Shown here in pieces: positions 27,101-40,300 of a DNA stretch of 64,000 bases. Position numbers and translations under genes: made by a program. Source of the DNA: Acanthopleura granulata (lineage: Eukaryota; Mollusca; Polyplacophora; Chitonida; Chitonidae); the NCBI GenBank assembly GCA_016165875.1, contig JABBOT010000022.1, positions 3,251,333 through 3,315,332 on the forward strand. Direction: 5' to 3'. The first letter of the stretch is position 1, and every line of letters starts with the position of its first letter. The notes under the pieces are model-generated. The model was not told the DNA's origin. It worked only from the letters and a program-made list of their open reading frames with translations, and searched no databases.

Positions 27101-30100
27101 GTCTTTCTATTTCTAAGCACACGTTATCGATTTTCCTTTGACGATGATGCACCATCCGTATATACCCATTTACATTCCCATTTACATTCCAAACGGAACA
27201 ATATCACCCGTGGTGATTCACCTACGTGATCTGTGTTTGTCACTGGTTCAGATGCTTGTTCCAGTTCTACCCTTGCTGTTTTGGCTGCGGCCATAAATCA
27301 AGTGATACCTGCCAAAGGTCGGTGGTTCACTTCAGGCGCTTCCGTTTCCTCCATTGATAACCTGACCGCCGTTAAATAAGAGGAATTCTTGAGCATGGCG
27401 TTGAACAGCAATCAGTCAAATCAATATTGTTGTCATTGTAGGAACCAGCGAGGAGCCCATTGTTGAGATTCTAGGTAACCATTCCTTCCAGCAGCGGAAG
27501 CAGATCGAGGACGTGTTTAAAACATCTTTTGGTGAGGTAGGTACATGTTTCTAAGGGTGTAGTTTGTTTGTATGAAATGTATGAAACATCATTTGGGGAG
27601 CTGGAGACTTTTTACGGTGTCGTCATTGTACAATGGTCTATCGTTCTTAAGACAAACAGACAAAGTTTAATACTTAATATGACAAAGAAAAACGGTTTAT
27701 GCGAGGTGTACAGATATAAATATCGAGCGAGATGCGAAAATAATTTCGTGTTTTTTATTTTGATGAGTTATCATATAGAGTATATCAAAGCTTTTTATAA
27801 AAAATATTGTTGAGTGTAATATATGTTTTCGTTTCAACAAAGGATCTGGTGGAGATGCTTAAGTCTGAGCTGGGAGGAAACTTTGAGGATTTGGTTGTGG
27901 CCATGATGACCGCACCGAGGCTGTTCGACGCCAGGGAAGTCAACAGAGCCATATCGGTAAATGTTTCTGTCTTGTGGGAAGTCTTCTGCCTTCACACCAC
28001 AGCTTTATTTATGTCAGCGAACCAAGTGATAAATACAGCTGATCACTCACAGATATAATCATTTCAGGCCTTATTGTACAAGGAATTAAAGATTTATTAG
28101 ATCAGGCTTTACATGATTCTGGCTCCACTCCCGGATATTTTTTGCCGAACCGCAATCATGATGGGTTGATGGTCTATCGCATCCCCTTTTATGTTGCCAC
28201 TATACATGTATTAATAATTCAACCTCCTAGACTGAGTGTTGTCGTCTCTCCATGCTTTGGTTGATCAAGAGTAAATATAACTGAAACGTACCTTTTCTTT
28301 GCAGGGTGCTGGTACGGACGAAAGCATGTTGATAGAAATTTTGGCCACTCGCTCTAATTCAGAAATTGAGCAGATCAAAGAAGAATACAAAAATGGTAAG
28401 CATACAATAATGGTAATTCTGTAAAAATGGTATGTGGTAATTTAAATAAAATGGTATCAGATGTTACCAAATGTTATGTTCCGTCCATTGCTGATATCAG
28501 TTTTCACTGATACACTTTGACGTTTCTCTTGGAGATAGGAATTCTGTGATAAGACTTCTCATAATGCTTCAAAGTGTCTCCTGAGCCTTTGGTTGTTCCT
28601 TAATTGAGAACAATTGAGGGTTGGGAATCGCTTTTTCTATGAGACACACACAAAAACGTATAGTGAAATCTTCATACTTTCATGCTATCCATCATCAGAG
28701 TTTGACGCGGACATGGAAGAGGACTTGATGGGGGACACAAGTGGGTACTTCCGACGCCTAATGGTATCCCTGTGCAACGCTGGCAGAGACGAGTCCGACG
28801 ACGTGGACTTTGATCTAGCACGTGAGGACGCCAACAAGATAAAGGAGGTAAAACGCGGGTTCATAAGGTGTCCAAAGCTTAACGCATAAGACAATGCAAA
28901 CCTGAAGCATTGAGGAACGAAGCTCGTGAACGGACTAGATCTCTAAATATATAGATAACAAAATGTTTCTAAAAATAATACAGTTTTACTGTGGGAAAAT
29001 GTGGTGCAAAATTTGCATTAAACACAAATTGTAACCAGCAAATGTAACGAGGAGTTTTTGCCATCACTATGATATCAGAGACCATCATCATTTTCTTCTT
29101 TCTTGAATAGACTTCGCGTTTTCTGAGGAGTTTTCGTTGATGTATTTCGCCAGTATTTCCGCGTAACGCAAGGACACAAGGTCATATGCAGGATTATTTC
29201 TGATATACGAAGTCGATTAGGTATAGACGAATGAAACGCTGAGTGATTGATTGGTCGATTGTTGTTTGACGCCATACTGAAAAGCCTTGCACGATAGCGG
29301 AGAGATTTGGATAGAGGAAACCGGAGATGGAGTGCCCGGAATAAACCGCCGACGTAGTACAGGTTAAATGCCATATTTGTGGTGGACAAAGGTAAGGCGG
29401 TGCAAATGCTGTCAACCGAAGGATAGATCCACAACATCTGATGTCACACCACCCCTTCTCGTGACAACCTTACTTTTCATTCCATTCTCAATGAAAGCAG
29501 TTATGACGTCATTAAGTCACAGAAAGATTGATCATTTGTCACCCAGGTTTGGGACATCTGGTTATCCAACTTGCAACAATATTGATTATGACTGGTCAAA
29601 TGCGCCTTCTTTATTGATAGCTCGGAAAGGTTCATTGTCACCAGAGCCACACAAAAAAGTGAAAGGAGGGAAACTATGCAAATTCCTAGTCCAAGAGTGA
29701 AAGAAAAGCGGGGAGAAGCCAGACATTATATCATGACGTCTTATCTTTCCTTGTCTATTTCATGAATCATTGTGTGTTTCTCCAGGCAGGAGCAGACCAG
29801 TGGGGCACAGAGGAAGCTGATATTAACGCCGTCCTCTGCCGGAGGAACGTGATGCAGCTGAGGGCGACATTCCAGGCGTACCAGGAGATAGCTGGTCAGG
29901 ATATCAAGGAAGCCATAGAGAGCGAGTGCAGCGGAAGTCTGCAAGACGGGTACATTGCCATCAGTAAGTCATATCATATTTGCATTCGAGATCCCCAGCC
30001 TATATACGAGACTTGGGGTGATCTCAGCATTGGAAATACATGTATTTAACTGAATACATTTTATTTTAGAATGGTCATAATAGATATAGGAAATTTCACT

Positions 30101-31080
30101 GTTTTCGCAATTTTCCAAGAACTTTTCACAATTAATTATCGGAAAAATTAGATCTATAGTGTGTTCATAACTGTTCTTAAAGTTGGATAAGTTCTGTATA
30201 AATCTCGTAGAGACAAGTTTCTCTTTTTCTTTCCATACATTTTGCAAAGTGAACTAAAGGTTAGATTCGCTCCCTCCATGTTCAGAGCTGTTTTCAAACA
30301 TGGATGACATCAGTGTAAATCTTGTAAGAATGCAATGCGTTTGTGTTTGTCCCATTAAACCTGAGTTTTTCTTATCACAATTTGCAGTTAGAGCCGCAGA
30401 GAACTTGCCGTCCTATTTTGCTTGGCGGATTAACAAGAGCATAGCAGGTGCCGGGACAGAAGACCAGGATTTGATTAGACAGATTGTCTCCAGAAGTGAG
30501 GTGAGAATGGCAGATTTAAAAATCTTAAACATATACCAACATCACACAAAAACGGCGTGTAGTCAAGACCCTACATCATGTTGTATGCTCCCCTATCTAT
30601 CTGTAGCTACCACAAATACACACGCAAATGTCTCGTATATATTTCTGTATGTGTATTCGTATGGTTTGCCGTTTTTGTTGGTTTAGAAAGTAAGATTCGA
30701 AAAATTTGAAGATTTATAAACTCGCGGCCATGTTCGGCCTGTAAACCAAAGAAGCGCATGGCCTCTCTCGAGGTGTTTGACTGTGTACTGGATACACTGG
30801 ACAATGAAATTCTTTAATTAGAGACACAACATGGCCTCGGGTAGAAATCATCTGGGGTCACTTTCATCAAATGGCGTAAGATATTTGTTCGTCATAAATT
30901 ATCGCATATCACCTTGTGCCATGCCGTTTTCACAAAGCATGCATTCGTTCACAGATCGACATGGTTGAAATCAAGGAGAGCTATCAGGAACAGTTTGGGA
31001 AGTCTTTAGAGGAGGCCGTGGAATCAGACTGCGGGGGAGATTACAAGTCACTTCTGCTGGCCATTCTGAGGGAACAGTGA
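21474..31080 (+). CDS. Annexin (A13-like), gene 1 of a tandem pair
   Basis: Exons: 21474-21488, 26800-26881, 27442-27536, 27843-27956, 28305-28395, 28699-28847, 29786-29963, 30388-30500, 30955-31080 (TGA). Phases join throughout and give 320 residues, a normal annexin core with a short N-terminus. It should bind acidic phospholipid membranes in response to calcium. All four repeats keep a type II calcium site: GFGT 31-34 with E73, GAGT 103-106 with D145, WGT 188-190 with E229, GAGT 262-265 with D304. The proposed N-terminus MGNSWGHGTV fits an N-myristoylation signal, as in vertebrate annexin A13. The copy at 34302-43933 shares every internal exon border. Uncertain: the first exon is 5.3 kb upstream and rests on splice phase, Kozak context and the A13-like MGN start. 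Confidence 0.93.
21993..22222 (+). mobile_element. tRNA-derived SINE, family 1, near full length
   Basis: It begins GGGGACCTCCGTGGCTCAGT and continues CGGTTAACGCGCTAGCGCAG (tRNA-like A-box region). CTCATGCTGGCTTCTTCTCC, GGTTTCCTCCCACCATAATG and a CACTAATCAAATAAAG tail follow. It sits in annexin 1 intron 1. Confidence 0.92.
22223..24105. other. Annexin 1 intron 1, no feature recognised
   Basis: AT-rich sequence with many TATATA and ACATAC runs. No exon, repeat family or regulatory site can be supported. Confidence 0.45.
24106..24155. repeat. (AT)n microsatellite
   Basis: About 24 alternating AT dinucleotides, followed by AAACAAACAAACAAG. Open frames across it on the minus strand are low-complexity IYIYIY and not genes. 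Confidence 0.97.
24665..24745 (+). mobile_element. SINE family 1, degenerate 3' fragment
   Basis: CCATAATACTGACCGCCATC followed by AAGTGAAATATTCTTGAACA matches the 3' half of the SINE, with many substitutions and no poly-A-like tail. Confidence 0.6.
24795..25330. repeat. Degenerate tandem array around ATTCAGAAGAATGCA
   Basis: The motif WACTATTCAGAAGAATGCA recurs at about 24800, 24890, 24960, 25000, 25077 and 25292 with GCCTT and ACATCA neighbours. Spacing is irregular, so this is an old, decayed array in annexin 1 intron 1. Confidence 0.6.
26060..26300 (+). mobile_element. SINE-like element, family 2
   Basis: The segment TGGTGTCTTCGGCATAGTGT is shared with the family-2 copy near 37940, and the end TACGTTAAACCCCAATGCAA matches that family's tail. 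It lies in annexin 1 intron 1. Confidence 0.55.
27285..27428 (+). mobile_element. SINE family 1, degenerate 3' fragment in annexin 1 intron 2
   Basis: It contains CAAAGGTCGGTGGTTCAC, TTCCTCCATTGATAACCTGA and CTTGAGCATGGCGTTGAACA. It ends just 14 bases before the exon at 27442, so it contributes sequence close to the splice acceptor. Confidence 0.7.
28848..29785. other. Annexin 1 intron 6, no feature recognised
   Basis: Intron with open frames up to about 120 codons on both strands. None shows a domain or splice support. Confidence 0.45.
30955..31080 (+). CDS. Annexin 1 terminal exon
   Basis: It encodes the second half of repeat 4, including the SDCGGDY segment with the last calcium-capping aspartate, and ends LLAILREQ then TGA. 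The paralogue's last exon has the same length (126 bases) and ends MAILREQ. Confidence 0.95.
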   Translation: MDMVEIKESYQEQFGKSLEEAVESDCGGDYKSLLLAILREQ

Positions 31081-31572
31081 AACAACCATACCGCTGAGAA
31101 ACACGACATATATACACGTAGTGTATCGACAGGGGTAGAGAACTGTGATAGAATCTGAACAAAGTCCAGTGATTCCTGAACAAATATGTGGCGTCAGCAT
31201 GCAAACGTCGATCCTGACGAAGTGCAGAACATCTTTTCTCATCACTGAACCAGTGACGGAAGCACCTGGACCCTGTTCCACAAAACAATCGTAGGCTAAG
31301 TGGAATGTCGCTACCATGGCTACCTCTCTCTTTAGAATGTATTGTCATGGTCGTTTCAATCAACTTGTTCTATGACTACTTTGTGGAACAGGGGCCTAAT
31401 CCTTATGCAGACACCTTTGAGACGGCAGTTAACACGCCGAACTACACATCCCGCACCGTAATTAAAGCATAAATGCATATTTTTCATTAGATTTATATAC
31501 ATCACAATGTAAACACGCGAAACTGTTTGCTTCTTCTGTCCCCCCAAATCAGTCGAAGACAAATGCAATTGC

Positions 31573-31578
31573 AATAAA
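31573..31578 (+). promoter_or_regulatory. Candidate polyadenylation signal of annexin 1
   Basis: AATAAA occurs about 490 bases after the stop codon, followed by AAAAATAATAAA. It is the first canonical hexamer seen downstream of the gene. Confidence 0.5.
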
Positions 31579-31599
31579 TAAAAATAATAAACAAGATTT

Positions 31600-32915
31600 C
31601 CAGCTGTTAAACTAATGATGGCTGGAAATATTGAATATTATTTCTCTAACAAGACAATTCATTGTAGTGTTTTATTGATTACCATGATTATCCTTTATTT
31701 CTCATTTAGTCTTCTGGATTATCAGAGCTTGCACTGGATATCCACTAAGTGATTTATAACGTCATTGACCTACTACTAAGTCCTTCGTTTTTAAAATCTC
31801 CTTAGTCAGCAGAACAATTAAAGATATACCAGTCTTCGGTGAGAAACACCTATATCGGATTCTTTTTATGTAATATCATATAGCACATCTAGCTTATGCC
31901 TTTGTGTTTAGAACTATGACGCAAAGCACGAGAAGCCTATGGTTTTAAACCCAGAATCTGTCTCATGCATAAAGGATGTGATGTAAGGTGTGCAAGCTTA
32001 TATACAGCCACATAATGGTAACCGCATGAACAATTCAATCTGTAGCGTTGCAGAATTTCACGCTAATATAAGTGCATGGTAGGACGATATGCTTCACGGG
32101 TTTAAAGCGTGTTGCCCAACGTAATTACCAGAACATGTGATTTCAAAACCAGATAAGTTTCTTTTGTCCGTGAAAGCAGCCAATGACACTCCAAGTGCTT
32201 GTAACATTTTATTTACTAGCGCACACGTCCACCCAACATAAATTAAATAGGGAGCAGTGATGCAGTGAACACCAGGCAGCTGGATTCATTCATGCTCGTA
32301 ATCAACATTCAGGAAGAATATTTATTTGATTCGTGATTTACGTTCTAGATATACATCCAAGAATATGTCACTTATAAGACGGAGAAAAACTGGATAACTG
32401 GAATGACTTAATGCGATCAGGACGCTGTTATCACTTCCGCGTTTTCTGTTCTGTGTATTTCACTGTATAATTTTCCTTCGCTACTTTTCGGCCATTTTTG
32501 GTGTTCAGGTGCATTTTTGGTGTGAAAACAATGGAAATTGTCCAAACTCTGGTCAGGGATCAGTTCTCGCCAAGTCTTGGGAGTCAGGTGCTAGGGATAC
32601 ATCACATGTTCTGCCATGGAGTAATCCACAATTTGACAGCCAGCCTGTATATCAAGGCTTTTACGACTCCTTTCTAGGCATCAAAGCTCATTGGTTATCG
32701 AACGATTGGACAGTGAGTTACAGGATTAAACATTAACATTGTCGCTTATGAAAACCTAATTTTACGAAGTAGCCGTAACTCGTGAATTGTGTAACTTCGC
32801 TGACAACATACAGAGCAGACATATTTCACCATGATTAAGAGGCTCAAGACGCAACTTTGACATAGCTTTATACAACGAGTCTCTGGAGTATTGCTAATTT
32901 GGCGGCAATTTTATT
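31600..32915. other. Intergenic region between the two annexin genes
   Basis: AT-rich sequence downstream of annexin 1. No coding or repeat feature recognised. Confidence 0.5.
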
Positions 32916-33172
32916 CATTTATTTGATTGATGTTTTACGCCGTACTTAAGAATATTTCACTTCTACAACGGCGGCCAGCATTATGGTGGCAGGAAACCGG
33001 GCAGTGTCCGGCGGGAAACCCAAGACCATCCGCAGATTGCTGTCGTATCTTCCCACCTCTCAGCAGGATGCCAGCTAGAGCTGGACCTGAACTCACAGCA
33101 ACCGCATTGGTGAGAAGTACCTGGCTCATTACGCCGCGCTGAGGCGCTAACCCCTCAGTCACGGGGTGGCAA
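32916..33172 (-). mobile_element. tRNA-derived SINE, family 1, near full length
   Basis: In reverse orientation it shows the TTTATTTGATTGATGTTTTA tail complement, GGCGGCCAGCATTATGGTGG, the body and the tRNA-like head complement (GAGGCGCTAACCCCTCAGTC). It lies between the annexin genes. Confidence 0.92.
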
Positions 33173-34301
33173 TTTTGGTTTTATGTTTCAGTGTGTGTTT
33201 ATATAGATGCCACCCTATGGGCGAATAATATAAAGGTAAGATTTCCTTTGAAATTCACTGATGAGCCACGAAGTCGCGTTTTGAAATATTGTTATGCTGT
33301 AGATCTTTGCACACCCATTACTAAAGTCATACGAACACAAATGCTACGCCGACTTCCTCTAATACGATAACTATATACCTTTTAATTGACCATGCAAAGT
33401 CAGGATTTTACGATTTGAATTTGAACGCACAGATTCCCTTACCTAACTTTTCACAGCGTCCGCCTTTTTCAGGAAACTAGAGTAGAACATAGCAGTCTTA
33501 CTTTAGGATGTTTACGAAGTCTATCTATCATGGCGTCAGGTACTAAATATGATCATCAAATTTTCTTAATCGTTAAAGGTTACAGTAATGTGTTGTTAAT
33601 CAAATATTTTAATATTTCATAAACCTAACAATTAACAGTCCCAAGCTTATAGCACTTATAACATTTTACGGAATTAAAAACATGCTTGTTGTATTCTCAC
33701 AGACGCAACAACGAAACATAACTGAGATCTAAAAATAATATTTGTGGCTAACTGATTCCGCATTTCTGCCCTACGTTAGTTTTTACTCTACTAATATAAG
33801 CATTAGTAACTGCATTTGAAAAACAAAAAGCGAACGCAGAATTGTCGGTTCATATAATGGCAACGGAGTAATAGATATGAACTGTAAAACCACGAGGATC
33901 AATCAATTGGGTAATGTCACTAAACAGTTACCAAGGTCGAGAGAATTAGACGCCTGGGCAAGTGTATGTAACGCAGGTTGGTGTGAACAATGCTATTATG
34001 TAAGAACACATATACAAAGTGGCGTTAATGCTTAGTTAATAAGAGCATTAGCCAAACCGTGCAAGCTTATGCATAGGACAGCTGCCAAGTGCTACACACA
34101 CTTTCATGAGAAACAACCTGATACCACTTCCCGTTGGCCAGTTCTAATCACGTGATGCTGGTGCCAACAGGCATATCTCGTGTGGAGTAACGGTACATGT
34201 ACGGCTCGCTCATGGTCAGCTCGCCACAACCTCTCACACCAGAGCAGAAATCAAGTCGCTGATTTGTGTATGTTGTATACCCCGAAACTTAGACAAGAAA
34301 C
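33173..34301. other. Upstream region of annexin 2
   Basis: About 1.1 kb that should hold the annexin 2 promoter. No clear TATA box or initiator is visible; GGAGTAACGGTACATGTACG contains a small palindrome (GTACATGTAC) near 34191. Confidence 0.4.
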
Positions 34302-34307
34302 ATGACG
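34302..34307 (+). CDS. Annexin 2 first coding exon, two codons
   Basis: ATGACG stands directly before a GTAAGT donor, with A at -3 (AAACATGAC). Joined in phase 0 to GGTACAGTG at 37504 it gives MTGTVKP. A two-codon first exon is easy to find by chance, so support is moderate. Confidence 0.55.
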
Positions 34308-37300
34308 GTAAGTGCAGCTATACATACAGAAGAGATAGCCCATATTTTCAGTTGTGTGGTTAATGTTGTGGTACTCTGCCGGCCTATACAGGCACGTGCC
34401 CGTTGTATTGGTAAACACTGTGAGGCGTGTCCCATGTTTACATGAAGTTTTGTGAGAATGAAAGGCACTCACCAAGCCAAGCCAAGCCCCCCCCCCCCAC
34501 CTGCAACTCCCCCCCCCAATTTTCTTTTAATGTGTCATTAGTCATAATGACGTTGAATACTAAATGTACCATTTGTATAGTGGTACTAGGTCCAATGCAC
34601 CGTTTGTATAGTGATACTAGGTCCAATGTACCATATGTATACTGGTACTAGGTCCAATAATACATTATATTTTAACATATAATACTATTCAAAAATCTAG
34701 GGGATCTTCCAGTTCGTTTTGATATTTCGAAAAAATACCATTGTCTAAATGTGAATGGATATGGAGTAGAGATAAACAATTAACGATCAGTGGTGATAAT
34801 GGTCGAAACACACCATGCTATACGGTGCAGGCGTTTTGCTTGATCTGCATGACTTTAGGATCTGGTTGAGGTGCATTTCGAAATTTGCATATTTACATGT
34901 TGCTTAGTTTCCATATACCTGACTGATTAAGTAATGACCAGAACTTGTTCTTCACCTGACGTCTCATTGTTATTGTTTCACTGTTTATGTATATCATAAA
35001 TTGTGGCTTATTCTTAGGGAATATTCTCTTATTTCTTGAATCGGATATATTATGATGGACTGAAAGTTGGGATATCATGTACCGATGATATATATTTTTC
35101 ATGACATGGAATTAGTTACATTTCATATTTTAGCGTCGTAGCTCAAAAATAAAACCAGCAAGTGTGCCATGCAGTAGAAATAATCCTAGATGAAGGGCTA
35201 TATGGTATGGTGGCTGATAGCGTCCATTGCAGACCGCACCTTCCGCGACTCCGCGGAGGTTATAAAAGACAGCGACCTTCGCTCCCCAGCCACAATGGAC
35301 GCCATCAGCAGCCATAATATGCATGGGGAGAAATACAGTCTACTTCCCCAAACTCGAAATAAGAATACATAATAGACAGTTGTGCCGGAGGAATGCAGTA
35401 CTGTTTTGACGTTTTTCCAATTCCATTCCCACGTTATGCCTAACGAAGCACGTTGTATGTACATGTTCTATTCGACACATAACGCGAATGGGGCATATGT
35501 GTCCAATACAGACACAAAAAGCTCTTGTTATTTTTAGACTTACTAAGAGCATCCCGTCCAAGTCAGAGTTGATACAGTCTGATCCAAATATGACGTCATC
35601 GTGCAAGCTGTCAGTTCAAGTGCTTGTACTCTATGCTTTGCTGTAGGCCTATAACTGAAGATAAGGGCGCTGAGTCAGCCAAAGTGGCCACCTGCTGGTA
35701 ACAAGTGTTCTGGTACCGCAAAGTCAAAACTGCATGCTATCTTGTCAGTGTGCACGCGTACATAGGTATTCATATACATATGTTAGATGTACTATATAGG
35801 CTGCAAAATAGAACATGAAAGCTGGAGCACGTCCAACCAAGCCCCCTCCTCCCCACCCCGTGCCCGTTACCTAACGCAGTGATACAATAGTGGAATGTAG
35901 TCATGTGGCTCCCACAACAGCGCAGATTTGAATAATAATAGAACTTCATATTAGGCGCGTTTCTTTCAGTTACAGCTTGGATGATAAATGTGACACGCTT
36001 GGTCATCTGAACGTCTACCGGTGCATTTGTTTCTGAAGGGGTTTGTTGTAGAACTCGGCCCAAAAATAGAAAGAAAACAGATGGCAAAGGTCAGAATCCA
36101 GATCTTGTTATTCTGTTCATTTCGTATAGAGGCAGCATTCTTTGTCATATAACGAATACACTCGGCCAAGATTTCTGTGTGCAAAATGGCTTTTGTTGCC
36201 GTTTTCTCCCTGACAAGAAAGTCTTGATTGATTTTTTGTGTTGTCGGCATAGTTGCCTCAAAAAGGCATCACAAAATGATAACAGATGTGAGTCCAAAAG
36301 AAAATAAAACGTCTGGCTCGATGGGGGGAATCTTTCTGGATTTAGCACTGCTGGGTGATAGCCTCGGTAACTCTGGACAAGCCACTAAAAGCTTTTGTAT
36401 AGTTATATACTATCAACCTATAGGACAACTGGGTTTGAACCCGTAACCTCAGTGGTGATGGGTGACAGAGGATTCCACACATTCCAACATCTCCGCAAGA
36501 CCGATCAAGTGCAACACAGCCAAACATAGTATTTCATTTCTGTCTAGACAAAAGATTTGAGTGGGTTATTAAACATACCATAACAATACAATAAGGATGT
36601 GAAATTGCTTGCAGTTAAAACAAAGGAACCTAGAAACCTTCCGGAGTATTTGGCATAACCAAACCTTATACAAAAACAGTAGCAGGGGAAAAAAACCTCA
36701 TCACATGTGCACCCTTAAGCCAATTGCTTGACTTTTGCACTCGTAATTTTAAGAATTACACGAATGACCTTTTCTGAAAACTAGTTGTTGAAGGGTTGAT
36801 TCTATCATAACAGAAGACCTATGCAGAACGCAAATTAAGCCGCCTGAGTTATAAGCTGAAGGTTAGGGTATGTTAACATTTCATACAGCCTCACAGGTAC
36901 CGGATGTTTTGTCTGCTCCATGTGTATGTCAGACACATGGCGATGTAGGTTGAGAGAACGAAAATTCGTTGCCAGTATATAGTTTTCCTCTTGTTTACCA
37001 TCTCTATGATAATTGGTCTAATGTTTGGTTCGTTGTGAGTTCAAGACCACCTCATGCTGGGTTCCTCTAAAGCTACAAGTGGGAGGGTCAGCCAGCAACC
37101 AGCGGATGGTCGTGGGTTTCCTCCGGGCTCTGCCCGGTTTCCTCAAACCTTAGTGCTGGCTGCCGTGGTGTAAGTGAAATATTCTTGAGTACGACGTAAA
37201 CCACCAATCAAATAAATAAATAAATAATTGTAATATCTGGTAGAGGACCTTGAAAACTTGATATAGAGAATATACTTATATGAATCTTTGGGCACAATTG

Positions 37301-40300
37301 TTGTCGCCATTGACACATTAGGGATTAACTCTTAGATTGGTTAATCATATTCTCAGCTTTACTTCCACATTAGTGTGTTGGACTAACATGGGAAGATGTA
37401 TTGGTTAGCCGTGAATGAATCCTGTGTCATGTCTGTCGCACAGACATATCTTTTCCAACACTACAACTAAACTTTGCTTTGAATATTTGATTTGTATGCA
37501 CAGGGTACAGTGAAACCAGTGAGTGATTTCGACGTTGAAGCGGCAGCTCAAACCCTCAAGGATGCCATGAAGGGATTCGGTAAGGCAGCAGTCTTAATTA
37601 GTTTCTGGGTAAGGAACACATGTACTGTTTAGACAATGATACCTTTTATCGCTGTTTGAGTCGTTCCCATTATATGTGACGCTGGTCTTCTTCAGTTTGA
37701 GCTTTTTTAATTTAAGTCCATGATTTCCTATACATACATGTACGGACCACCTCGATGGCCTGGTGATGACCCCCTCAGGGTCGGGAGATCAGGGATCAAT
37801 CGGGTCATTGCTTCGGGTGATTCCAAAGACTAAAAATGGTACTTGTTACTGCCTCGCTTGGCGCTCTGCTCTGAGAAGTTAGAGCAAGGAAACAGGGTTA
37901 CTTGGCCGGGAGTCAGTATAATGTGACTGGCCTGTTGTCTTCGGCATGATGCTCCAGGGTCGACAGCACTGGCGGCATGGACTCGCCCTGACTCAAGGAG
38001 ACACAGCATATCTACATTCTAAGGACTCCTCGTCGCCATATGACTGAAAATTGTTGAGTAAGACGTGAAAACCCAAGCATACATACATACACTCATATAT
38101 ATAGCCTACGTTTTACTTTTTAAAACTTATTTTCAGCTCTGACGCAACAAGAAAGATCTACAAAGGCGAAGTGTAGTACACGTGGCTTTAAAAGCCTATT
38201 AGTACAGATAATACTTACATCGTGGTCTGTGGTCTATAGAGTTCCTCAATTCATGCCACTTTACACTGCACTGTACTAGAGGTGTCGAGGTTCGCATCCT
38301 GCTCTGGCTGGTGTTGTTTTGTCGGCACATTAGGTACCTGTAAAAAGTGTACTTTCTAACACCTTTCATCCACCTAGACACCTATCCCACATCGTAGGAG
38401 TAAAACATGTATTTTGATATCTGTATTTATTTATTTTTTTAGCTTTCATGCTGATTTTGCTTCAAATGAGCACTAACGTCTGTGGTTTTTCATCCAGGCA
38501 CCAGCGAGGAACCGATTGTGGATATTCTCGGCAACCATTCCTATGAACAACGGAAGGAAATCCAAGATGTGTTCAAGACCACATTTGGTCAGGTATGAAT
38601 GGCTTGTTATCCAGCGCGGTCTTTAGTGTTGTAACTCGACAATCTTGTCACGTTTGTGAGATTGTGATTGCAATGAAATCATTTCGAAAGGGATTAGACA
38701 AAGCATCCTAATCACATATATGAATATGAAAGATGTTTCATGGAAAGCTGTGAATTATCATTATCTGTCTGTTTTCTATATACACACCATTACACCCACA
38801 TCCATGAACACAAGATGTCAGTGAAGGTTTTGATTTTCATGACAACAAGGCAAAACAGTTGTGCTTAGAAGAATGACCTGTACACCGAAATTGTACAATT
38901 GCAAAAATGTAAATGTTTCTTTAACAGGACCTGGTTGACGAGCTGAAGTCTGAACTGGGAGGTAACTTTGAGGACATCGTTGTTGCGTTGCTGACACCAC
39001 CGAGAGTGTATGACGCAAGGGAACTACATCGTGCCCTCAGCGTACGTAGATATATAATCATGTATATTACTTATTTTCATCTTTCAGAAAAATTGCCATT
39101 TCCGATAGAAATGACATGGCTATACCTAAGTGATAAGACGGCTTCAGCCTCTTAATGGGGGAGACCTATGTTCGATCTCAATTCTGTTCAAGCGTAAGAT
39201 TGTAAAATTGTCAATGTTAGAAAATGGACCGCCTCGCTTGGCATTAAGCCTAAAGAAATAGTATAATAGCTGGTTGGCACTGAGTAAGCTCATATTGATA
39301 AAGGTGGACAGCACTATAAACATACGGGCACTATAAGAATCAGATAAGACTTAACCTAAAATATGACGACATCGGTGATTAAATTCAAGGAATGGAAGAA
39401 ACCAAAAAAAGTGTCTAAGCAATAACCGATATTACTTCCGGTGAACAAAAATTCATATTAACAATTCAACATAGCTTTGACATTGCACGGAGTCTATTGT
39501 TAAAATCATTCTCGGCTCCCATGACCTTTGTCTTTTCATCTGCAGGGAATCGGCACAACAGAGAGTATCCTCATCGAAATCCTGTGTACTAGATCCAAAG
39601 AGGAAATCGAGGAGATAAAGGAAGCCTATAAAAATGGTGAGGAAATCACATCGGTATTTGGTATCTTTTAAACTACCGTCATTTGGCAACTTACGTGCTG
39701 GCGAACACTTCCAATTCTGACAAAGGTCATATTGATGGAAGACAAGTGTCTCCATCCAAATTCATCTGAGGCCACACAAGAGAACACAATCTTCTTTCCC
39801 CAAGAATGTTATTGCGAATACCGTTAAAGAAGAAATTAATGAAGAAATTCATTGCATGTATAGGCACATCAGTTTCTCATCAAGCACGACATAATTTTTG
39901 TTATATTGAAACGTCAACAATGATATTGGTATGATGTATGTCAAATATTTCACTTTTCACTGTGGTCCTCGCTGTGTGATTGGTCTTGTAAGCGACTGGT
40001 TTGATGCATGTGACTGACCTACGTGTTCAAATCGCGCTCTAGCTTGCTCGGCTGCGGCCTTCAGCCACAAGGGTGCCATGGACACACCGGTGCTTAAAAT
40101 TCCTCCACCTATAAAACGAAATATTCTTCAAGAGTATTAATAAAATATATTTTAATCCCGGCCTTGGATGGGGAATTCGTAGGAACACTGACAACCTCCA
40201 TTCCCACCCCGCATTTACTCTTCATGGTGCTTTGGCTACAGTAAATGATGTTCGACGCCTCTATGACCCTGGAATACCATTCATCTGAATTCCACCTATA

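Noticed and set aside
29075..29700. 110-120 codon frames on both strands in annexin 1 intron 6
   Set aside because: No domain, no splice signals matching the gene phases; chance frames.
34480..34520. C-rich runs as a structured regulatory element
   Set aside because: Simple homopolymer runs (CCCCCCCCCC twice) without any paired G tracts or repeat context.
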